Origin: Candidatus Peribacteraceae bacterium
GTDB lineage: Bacteria > Patescibacteriota > Gracilibacteria > Peribacterales > Peribacteraceae
Length of the DNA: 32,050 bases
Assembly: GCA_028711345.1 (NCBI GenBank)
Contig: JAQTSK010000016.1
Location: 1 to 32,050, forward strand
Direction: 5' to 3'
Below the pieces are notes generated by a model. That model had not been told where the DNA came from, searched no databases, and saw nothing but the letters and a program-made list of their open reading frames with translations. Numbering within the stretch: position 1 is the first letter of the stretch; each line of letters starts with the position of its first letter. Both the position numbers and the translations under genes were made by a program. Of the stretch, positions 10,501 to 17,175 are shown in pieces.

Positions 10501-10967
10501 GACGTCGCAAAGTACCCGTGCTGTTCCCCCCACAGCCGCCAGCAGCCGGTGAGCCGGCGGATCACCTGCTTCACCGAACGCTCCGGTCCCGTGACGACCT
10601 TGCCGTTCGCATCTTTGAGAATAGTTCCCTTTGCATCGGTCTGCGGAACCCCCGCCTTGCGGAAGTATTTGGACACGACGATGTCCGTCGCCACCTGACT
10701 CCACGCGGCCGGAACCTCCGCATCCTTCATCTCGAAGACGATGGAGCCGTTCGTGTTCGTGATCCTGCTCGTGCGACGATCGTACGTCACCTGTTCCAGC
10801 GGATCGGAGCCGGGTGTCGTGAACCGTCGGCTCACCACCATCCCCTGTCTCGTACCGCGTTCGGAATGAACCTGCTTCTGGGCTTTTTTCTTGGCGGCAT
10901 CGAGAACGGGGGCGGCTTCATCGCGGGGAATGTCCTGAGCAGTATCTGTGGAAGTGCGTGGATTCAT
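7533..10967 (-). CDS. nrdJ: Adenosylcobalamin-dependent (class II) ribonucleoside-diphosphate reductase
   Basis: [99 protein letters not shown]; C-terminal CxxC pairs. ATG at 10967 preferred over the longer ORF start. Confidence 0.95.
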   Translation of the reverse strand: [1144 protein letters not shown]

Positions 10968-10981
10968 GACGGGGAGGGGGG

Positions 10982-11030
10982 ACACAATATATAGTGGCTG
11001 AAGTACGGACACTGCCACAACATCTGTGTA
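10982..11030 (-). promoter_or_regulatory. Putative NrdR-box pair upstream of nrdJ
   Basis: ACACAATATATAGTGG (10982-10997) closely matches the NrdR box pattern ACACwATATATwGTGT; a weaker half-match CCACAACATCTGTGTA (11015-11030) has its centre about 33 bp away. Confidence 0.65.
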
Positions 11031-11198
11031 GTGTACGCAGAAGTTGACGGCACTCAAGTGTGGATATTTTCTTCCGATGCAAAACCGGCTCAGTAATAAT
11101 TTCTTGATCTGGATGAAGAAAATAATGATTTTGGTTGTAAATTCCAATGTACATGACAGCATTATTTTTTAATGCTGCCAGAAGAAGTGGTTATGAAA

Positions 11199-11226
11199 CT
11201 GTTAACTGTTAACTGTTAACTGTTAA
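11199..11226. repeat. 7-bp tandem array (CTGTTAA)x4 upstream of the oxidoreductase gene
   Basis: Four perfect copies read directly. Confidence 0.95.
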
Positions 11227-11280
11227 CTTCATTCGGATACAGTAGAGCTCATAGATAATCCATTCTTTGTCCAATCTGCC

Positions 11281-11976
11281 ATGTCATCCGCATCCAAGGT
11301 CACCATCACGATCATCGTCGCCGGCACCAATGAGCCGAGCAACGCCGATTATCTGGCGGAAAGAATGATGGAAGGGATGCGCTCGTCACAACCGGACATC
11401 ATGCTCAGGAAATACCGCCTGAAGGACATGACGCTGAATCACTTCACACTCGAACACTACGCGACAGACCATGCGGATGATGACTTTCCGATCCTGCAGA
11501 AGGCCGTTCAGGAAGCGCATGCTGTCGTGATCGCAAGTCCTATTTGGAACTTCAGCGTTCCTGCCCATTTGAAAAATTTGATCGATCGCATGGGGTCGTT
11601 CGGACTGGATGAGAAGACACGCTCCGTTGGAACCATGAGCGGAAAACCGGCATACCTGATCTTCACCGGAGGATCACCCTCCGTCACATGGCCGCTCTAC
11701 CGGCGGACATTGTCACACGTCTCCGTCGGGCTGCAGTACTTCGGCTGCGCCGTCGTCGGCACGCACTTCGAAGGACGATGCACCCTGGGGCGCGGAAAAT
11801 TCGGTCTGGTCGTGGACAAGCGTCCGGCAACACTCGCGGCAATGATTGAGAAGGGGAAGGCGTTCGCGGAACTCGTAAAGAAATTCAAAACGACCGGTAA
11901 CCTGCCGCTTCAGTACAGGATCAAACGATCAATTGTGAGTGCGGGGCAGAAGGTGAGGAGGAGGTTGGGGTGGTGA
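11281..11976 (+). CDS. NAD(P)H-dependent FMN reductase / flavodoxin-fold oxidoreductase
   Basis: IIVAGTNEPSNADYLAERM..., AVVIASPIWNFSVPAHLKNLIDRMGSFG, GKPAYLIFTGGSP. Confidence 0.8.
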   Translation: MSSASKVTITIIVAGTNEPSNADYLAERMMEGMRSSQPDIMLRKYRLKDMTLNHFTLEHYATDHADDDFPILQKAVQEAHAVVIASPIWNFSVPAHLKNLIDRMGSFGLDEKTRSVGTMSGKPAYLIFTGGSPSVTWPLYRRTLSHVSVGLQYFGCAVVGTHFEGRCTLGRGKFGLVVDKRPATLAAMIEKGKAFAELVKKFKTTGNLPLQYRIKRSIVSAGQKVRRRLGW

Positions 11977-11995
11977 GAAAATGGGCTCTAAGTGT

Positions 11996-12024
11996 TTGAC
12001 ATAGAGTGAAATATATTTCATTAT
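11996..12024 (+). promoter_or_regulatory. Candidate promoter TTGACA-N17-CATTAT exactly 6 nt before ATG 12031
   Basis: Hexamers read directly. Confidence 0.55.
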
Positions 12025-12030
12025 ATATGT

Positions 12031-12450
12031 ATGGCGGCCAACGTTCCTGACGATGAATATTTTGAACGGCATCCAGATGAAATCACGCCTTCGGGACTCA
12101 ACAACCTTCATTGGAGTGTAGCTTATGCACTTACAAATGTGGATAGACCAGATCTAGATCCAGAGTTTCGTGCAGTAATTGAAGTCATCGAAGAACTAAG
12201 GATAGATGCCAAAGAACTACTGGCAGCGCTTAGCGAAAGAACAAAAAGAACGGCTGCAATTATGAGTGTCCAAGCATCGGCAGTTTTTACACTCGGTCTT
12301 TCAGAGGCAGAAATGTATGAGCGATATCCGGAATTAGCTCCATCTGAGGAAAAGGTAAACTCACTCAGCGAAGAGGTAGATCCGCAACTCATTCGAATCT
12401 ATCTCCTGTTGCGCACTCGGGGGTGGAGTCATAGTGCGATTACATACTAG
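12031..12450 (+). CDS. Hypothetical protein (139 aa)
   Basis: ORF with a strong upstream promoter; no family recognised. Confidence 0.6.
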   Translation: MAANVPDDEYFERHPDEITPSGLNNLHWSVAYALTNVDRPDLDPEFRAVIEVIEELRIDAKELLAALSERTKRTAAIMSVQASAVFTLGLSEAEMYERYPELAPSEEKVNSLSEEVDPQLIRIYLLLRTRGWSHSAITY

Positions 12451-12608
12451 CCGCCAACCAACACCACCTCCTCATCCACAAGTCCCGCCTTCCTGAACAT
12501 CTCCCACGTCCTTGTACCTCCTTCGACAAGAATGCTTTAAATACCGTGGAAATCCTGAGTCGGTGTCGTCAGTACTCGCCATATAAAGACCAGGTGCCAA
12601 TCGAAGTG
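12447..12608 (-). pseudogene. ribD 3'-end fragment (decayed duplicate)
   Basis: Minus strand reads FDW...VLTTPTQDFHGI*SILVEGGTRTWEMFRKAGLVDEEVVLVGG*, parallel to the RibD tail FDWQSFWQALTTPSGDFHGISSILVEGGSRTWGAFREAKTVDEEVILVGG*; internal TAA. Confidence 0.9.
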
Positions 12609-12618
12609 ATTCGGATGC

Positions 12619-12688
12619 GCTTCAGTACAGGATCAAGCAATCAATCGTGAAGGCGGGACAGAAGGTGAGGAGAGGGTTGGGGTGGTGA
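12619..12688 (+). pseudogene. 3'-end fragment of the flavodoxin-fold oxidoreductase gene (decayed duplicate)
   Basis: LQYRIKQSIVKAGQKVRRGLGW* versus the intact gene's LQYRIKRSIVSAGQKVRRRLGW* (11908-11976). Confidence 0.92.
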
Positions 12689-12726
12689 GGATGGAATGCG
12701 GCATTGAGAATGGCGCATGTAGAATC

Positions 12727-13986
12727 ATGGTCATGGCGACACCATCATCCCGATCGTTCCTCAGGAACTACTACCTCTTCAGCTTCTTCTACGACTTCAT
12801 CTTCGCGTACGCGGTCTACAACGCGCTGTTCCAGCTTCGGGGACTGTCGGTATTCCAGATCTCCATACTCCTCGCGTGGTGGGCGTTCGTAGCAATGGTA
12901 CTCGAAGTTCCGACAGGGGCACTTGCCGACAAGTGGAATCGCAAGACAATGCTGACACTTGCACCGGTACTCAAATCGTTCTGCTTCCTCTGCTGGTACA
13001 TCGCAAGCGGGAACTTCTGGCTCTATGCCCTCGGATTCGTCTTCTGGGCTCTGGGAAGCACTTTCGTTTCCGGGACAACGGAATCACTGCTTTTCGACAC
13101 GTTGAAGAATGCCGGAGTTGAAGAGACCTACAACGTCGTCCTGAGCAAGAAGAAGTTCTTCTTTCACATCGCACTTGCCATTTCCATGATTGCCGGTGGT
13201 TTCATCGCCTCCTTCAACATCGATTGGGCGATCCTGAGCTCCGTAATGCCGCTGGCGCTGTGTGCACTCTTCGCCTTCCGGCTTACGAATGCACCCAAAG
13301 CAGAGGCTGCTCGTTCTATCCACTACCTCGACCACATACGCGAGGGAATCAAGGAAGTCCGAATGAACCGTGTCCTTCTGCCCTTGATCCTCTACCTCCT
13401 TGGCATCGCGCTGTTCGCAGATTTGGAGGAGTTCGACCAACTCTACTACCAGCTCGTCCACCTCCCGCTCTGGGCCTTCGGCATTGTCGGATTCCTCTTG
13501 TCTGTCGGCAATGCAGCCGGCGCCTCCTTCGCCCATCGACTGCAGGGGATGACCGTGCCGTTCTACCTCCTGCCGTTCCTCTGCGGGCTGCTTCTGATCA
13601 TCGTCGGAATCTGGCCAAGCATTCCGGCTCTCGTCGCGCTCGAAGCATCATACCTCCTCTCAACACCCGTTCACATCATCACCGAGGGCAACATCCAGTA
13701 CGCCATACGGAGCACCAGTCGCGCCACCGTGACGTCCGTCACGACGCTGCTCGTCAATCTGACCGGAATCGTCATAACGATTTGCATCGGACTGATCAGC
13801 AAGTTTTGGGGATTGCAGAGTGCGTATGTAGTTTTCGCGGTATTCCTCATAGGATTTGCAATCTGGGCCTATGGCAGGCGGCATGCAATCAGCTTACAGC
13901 TATCCCGGAAAACGTCCCGAATGCTCACAGTGGATCTTACCCCCCGACAAGTATCACCTCCTCATCCACCGTCTTCGCTTCCCTGA
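12727..13986 (+). CDS. MFS transporter
   Basis: Twelve-TM-like protein; LEVPTGALADKWNRKTMLTLAPVLKS is the MFS loop 2-3 motif. The 3' end overlaps ribD by 50 bp on the opposite strand. Confidence 0.85.
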   Translation: MVMATPSSRSFLRNYYLFSFFYDFIFAYAVYNALFQLRGLSVFQISILLAWWAFVAMVLEVPTGALADKWNRKTMLTLAPVLKSFCFLCWYIASGNFWLYALGFVFWALGSTFVSGTTESLLFDTLKNAGVEETYNVVLSKKKFFFHIALAISMIAGGFIASFNIDWAILSSVMPLALCALFAFRLTNAPKAEAARSIHYLDHIREGIKEVRMNRVLLPLILYLLGIALFADLEEFDQLYYQLVHLPLWAFGIVGFLLSVGNAAGASFAHRLQGMTVPFYLLPFLCGLLLIIVGIWPSIPALVALEASYLLSTPVHIITEGNIQYAIRSTSRATVTSVTTLLVNLTGIVITICIGLISKFWGLQSAYVVFAVFLIGFAIWAYGRRHAISLQLSRKTSRMLTVDLTPRQVSPPHPPSSLP

Positions 13987-15052
13987 ATGCCCCCCACGTC
14001 CGAGAGCCGCCTTCGACGAGAATACTTGAGATACCGTGGAAATCTCCTGAAGGTGTTGTCAGTGCTTGCCAGAACGATTGCCAATCGAAAGTGACTGAAT
14101 GCTCCGCGGGTAGATACCCGCTCCCGTTGTTTAAAATTTTGTGATCCCGATTGAGTGGAATCGTCAAAATCCTCACTCCCCTCTTTTCTAGAATCCGCAT
14201 CTTTTCCTCTGGTTCTTCTGGTTCCTCTGAATCCTCTGGTTCCTTCCTGACGACGATTGTCCCCTCCGCCAATTCCCCATTCACCACCCTCGCAGTGAGC
14301 GGGATTCTGAAATGTGGATCGAGAATAATGCGATAAGGCTCTCCCCTTCCCCCGTCGGAGAAAGGGGCTGGGGCCTGCCCTCCGAAGCCTTGGCGAAGGA
14401 GGGGGTGAGGGCGCACCGTCAGCTCCGGATCATCCGCCAGAACGGTCCCGATGCCGACGAGAATCGCATCATGCCGCGCCCTAAGGAACAGATGCGACCA
14501 CCGATCCTGTTCCTCGGAAGTGATCATCAACCGCGGGCTGCCTGAAGCATTCGCGAATCGTCCATCGACCGTCATCGCCGACTTCAGCGTGATCCACGGT
14601 CTGCCATTCCTCATCACTGAAACAAATCCGCGATTCAATCTGGCACATTCCTCCGGCAATACCGGACCGATGACCTCAACTCCATGCGACTGCAGAAATT
14701 GAATCCCCCGTCCCGCGACGTTCGGATTCGGATCGATCAGTCCGTACACAACAATCTTGATCCCCTTCTCGACAATGAATTGTGCGCACGGCGGCGTCTT
14801 TTTGTCCGTGTGGCAGCATGGTTCCAGATTCACATAAAGAATATCATTTGCGCTAATTTTTTGATCAGACTTTTCCAGAAGCTGACGCTCTGCGTGAGCG
14901 TTGCCAAATCCTTCGTGAAAGCCTTCGGCGATAATCATTCCATCACGCACGAGGACTGCGCCGACCATGGGGTTGATGCCGGTCAGTCCCCGACCGTTCT
15001 CGGCAAGTGCCAAGCAACGGCGGAGGAATATGATATGAGATGAGGTATTCAC
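13937..15052 (-). CDS. ribD: Bifunctional diaminohydroxyphosphoribosylaminopyrimidine deaminase / uracil reductase, with two repeat-derived insertions and a short C-terminus
   Basis: GLTGINPMVGAVLVRDG, AEGFHEGFGNAHAERQLLE, YVNLEPCCHTDKKTPPCAQFI, WITLKSAMTVDGRFA, ILVEGG; GTG start. Confidence 0.88.
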   Translation of the reverse strand: MNTSSHIIFLRRCLALAENGRGLTGINPMVGAVLVRDGMIIAEGFHEGFGNAHAERQLLEKSDQKISANDILYVNLEPCCHTDKKTPPCAQFIVEKGIKIVVYGLIDPNPNVAGRGIQFLQSHGVEVIGPVLPEECARLNRGFVSVMRNGRPWITLKSAMTVDGRFANASGSPRLMITSEEQDRWSHLFLRARHDAILVGIGTVLADDPELTVRPHPLLRQGFGGQAPAPFSDGGRGEPYRIILDPHFRIPLTARVVNGELAEGTIVVRKEPEDSEEPEEPEEKMRILEKRGVRILTIPLNRDHKILNNGSGYLPAEHSVTFDWQSFWQALTTPSGDFHGISSILVEGGSRTWGAFREAKTVDEEVILVGG

Positions 15053-15273
15053 AGCAATTCCAGAAACTCACGCTGGGATAAGCCTGCGGATTTCAAAATC
15101 CCGAATAGTAAACCTCGCTTTATATCCCGCTTGTGCATAGGGACGACCACCAATCGCCTTTGATCCTGCGACACGAGAACCAAATGACTGCCGTTCTGTC
15201 TGACCTTTTTGAAGCCGACCGTCTTGAGCGCGCGAACGAGTTGCGCCGGATTCAGAGCGGGCAATCTGTTCAT
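15049..15273 (-). CDS. hicA: HicA-family mRNA interferase toxin
   Basis: LVRALKTVGFKKVRQNGSHLVLV...VVVPMHKRDIKRGLLFGILKSAGLSQREFLELL. Confidence 0.88.
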   Translation of the reverse strand: MNRLPALNPAQLVRALKTVGFKKVRQNGSHLVLVSQDQRRLVVVPMHKRDIKRGLLFGILKSAGLSQREFLELL

Positions 15274-15275
15274 GG

Positions 15276-15536
15276 TCAAACGGGAATGGCGGCACTGACG
15301 CTCGCCACGATAGGCTGACCGCGAAACGCCGGTCGCACCTCGTGAAGATCCTGAAGCGCGAGGAGATATGTCTCAATGGCCTCCTGTGCATGCTTGGTTG
15401 CCTCCTCGAATGTTTCCCCCTGTGTCAGGCAGCCCGGCAGCATGGGTACGCTGACGACGTATCCTCCCTCCTCCGCAGATTCGAAAACCGCGAGAAAATT
15501 GCCGATGGTTTGTCGTGAAGTTTTCATCTTTGACAT
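15276..15536 (-). CDS. hicB: HicB-family antitoxin
   Basis: FLAVFESAEEGGYVVSVPMLPGCLTQGETFEEATKHAQEAIETYL; start MSKMKTSRQ chosen because TACAAT lies 6 nt upstream. Confidence 0.85.
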   Translation of the reverse strand: MSKMKTSRQTIGNFLAVFESAEEGGYVVSVPMLPGCLTQGETFEEATKHAQEAIETYLLALQDLHEVRPAFRGQPIVASVSAAIPV

Positions 15537-15621
15537 GCTCGTATTGTACTCATCCGACCTCACCGCGTCCACTCATTGCAGCCAAAAATGACAACTGAGA
15601 TTGTGACAATACGATAATACA

Positions 15622-15651
15622 TTGACACCCCCTCGCTCGGGATGGTAGGAT
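15622..15651 (+). promoter_or_regulatory. Candidate promoter TTGACA-N18-TAGGAT for the regulator/his cluster
   Basis: Hexamers read directly upstream of the YerC-like gene. Confidence 0.6.
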
Positions 15652-15759
15652 TCACTTCGTCACGCATCGCCGCATGCTTCTCCGGTCTGAACGGCCGAGC
15701 TACGGAGTGCAGGCACCTTCCTCTCATCCTCTCCTCTTCTCAATCCTCTCCTCCTTCCC

Positions 15760-16113
15760 ATGTCCCGCAAATCCTACACCGAAGGCAACTACAGAACGGA
15801 CCCCTGGTTCAGGACTCTGTGCAAGGCTCTCGCAGCATGCGAAACCGAAGCCGACGTGGCGGCATTCCTCCGCGATGTCGCCACTCTTTCGGAATTGAAA
15901 GCGTTGAGCGAGCGGCTGGAAGTGGCGAAGAGAATCGATGCCGGCGAGACGTACCGGTCCATCATGGAAGCCACCGGTGCGTCGACGACGACCGTGACGC
16001 GCGTGGCACGGTTCACGCTGGACGGTGCAGGAGGCTACAAGCGCTTCCTGACCAAGAACCATCATCATACGACGCACGCCACACGCGGGAAGAGACCGAC
16101 GCCGACATCGTAG
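15760..16113 (+). CDS. TrpR-superfamily YerC/YecD (HisR-like) regulator
   Basis: FLRDVATLSELKALSERLEVAKRIDAGETYRSIMEATGASTTTVTRVARFTLDGAGGYKRF; directly upstream of hisG. Confidence 0.88.
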   Translation: MSRKSYTEGNYRTDPWFRTLCKALAACETEADVAAFLRDVATLSELKALSERLEVAKRIDAGETYRSIMEATGASTTTVTRVARFTLDGAGGYKRFLTKNHHHTTHATRGKRPTPTS

Positions 16114-16139
16114 AACACTCGAGACGATTCGACTTCACT

Positions 16140-16162
16140 CCCTCCCCGCCGGAGGGTTTTTT
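16140..16162 (+). terminator. Intrinsic terminator / attenuator candidate between regulator and hisG
   Basis: CCCTCC-CCGCC-GGAGGG followed by TTTTTT. Confidence 0.8.
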
Positions 16163-16182
16163 GTATTTTTCCCATTCTTCCC

Positions 16183-17073
16183 ATGGACATTGCTTCCTCA
16201 TCACCTTTCAACGGCAGCGGCTCGCTGCGCATCGCCATCCAGAAATCCGGAAGACTGTCGGAAGGATCGCTCGCGCTGCTCCGGCAGATCGGCCTCGAGT
16301 TCGAAACCTACCGCGACCGGCTCTTCACGCGCTGCCGGAACATGCCTGTGGACATCCTGTTCCTCAGGGATGATGACATACCGGAATACGTGCGGGACGG
16401 AGTAGCCGACCTCGGCATCGTCGGAAGTAACGTCCTCGACGAGTCGTCATCGCCCGTGAATCGTCTGCAGCTGCTCGATTTCGGTTACTGCTCGCTCTCC
16501 ATCGCCATACCGGACCAATCGCCGATCACCACGGTTCAGGACCTGGAAGGCAGGCGAATCGCAACGTCGTACCCAGCCACGCTGGCGCGCTTCCTCAAAG
16601 ATCAGGGAATATCCGCGGAATCGGTGCTTCTCAAAGGTTCGGTCGAAATCGCGCCCGCGCTGAAGATCGCGGATGCGGTCTGCGATCTGGTGTCCACGGG
16701 ATCGACCCTGCGGACAAACCGGCTCAAAATCCTCACGACACTCGCGAAATGTCAGGCGGTACTCATCGGTCGGGGAGAACCTGATCCGAAGAAGGAGGAT
16801 CTCGTCCGGAAACTGCTCCTGCGCGCTCGATCAGTTCAGGAAGCGAGGAGATACAAGTACATCATGTTCAACGCGCCGGAATCGGCGCTGGAATCGATTA
16901 AGAAGCTCGCCCCGGGATCCCGGAGCCCCACCGTCATGCCCCTTGCGGAACCCGGCTTCATCGCCGTGCACTCGATGGTGCTGGAAGAAGCGTTCTGGGA
17001 CGTCGTTGAACAAATCCGCGCCTGCGGCGGCAGCTCCATCCTCGTCACGCCCGTCGAAAAATTTGTGCGATGA
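16183..17073 (+). CDS. hisG: ATP phosphoribosyltransferase (long form)
   Basis: LRIAIQKSGRLSEGSLALLRQIGLEFE, DDIPEYVRDGVADLGIVGSNVLDE, VCDLVSTGSTLRTNRL, C-terminal regulatory domain ending ILVTPVEKFVR. Confidence 0.95.
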   Translation: MDIASSSPFNGSGSLRIAIQKSGRLSEGSLALLRQIGLEFETYRDRLFTRCRNMPVDILFLRDDDIPEYVRDGVADLGIVGSNVLDESSSPVNRLQLLDFGYCSLSIAIPDQSPITTVQDLEGRRIATSYPATLARFLKDQGISAESVLLKGSVEIAPALKIADAVCDLVSTGSTLRTNRLKILTTLAKCQAVLIGRGEPDPKKEDLVRKLLLRARSVQEARRYKYIMFNAPESALESIKKLAPGSRSPTVMPLAEPGFIAVHSMVLEEAFWDVVEQIRACGGSSILVTPVEKFVR

Positions 17074-17113
17074 ATTTCAAAAACATCCGCAGATCTGTAG
17101 ACCTGTTCTCCCC

Positions 17114-17161
17114 TATTCCCCTATTCCCCTATTCCCCTATTCCCCTATTCCCCTATTCCCC
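17114..17161. repeat. 8-bp tandem array (TATTCCCC)x6 in the hisG-hisD gap
   Basis: Six consecutive copies read directly. Confidence 0.95.
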
Positions 17162-17175
17162 TCACCCCTACTCTC

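Noticed and set aside
8643-10994. 783-aa plus-strand ORF
   Set aside because: Entirely antisense to nrdJ, whose motifs are unmistakable; low-complexity His/Arg/Asp-rich translation typical of a shadow frame.
13224-14144. 306-aa plus-strand ORF
   Set aside because: Alternative frame of the MFS gene running into antisense ribD; no recognisable domain.
17108-17165. CRISPR or iteron origin
   Set aside because: Simple contiguous 8-bp tandem array without spacers; no replication gene nearby.
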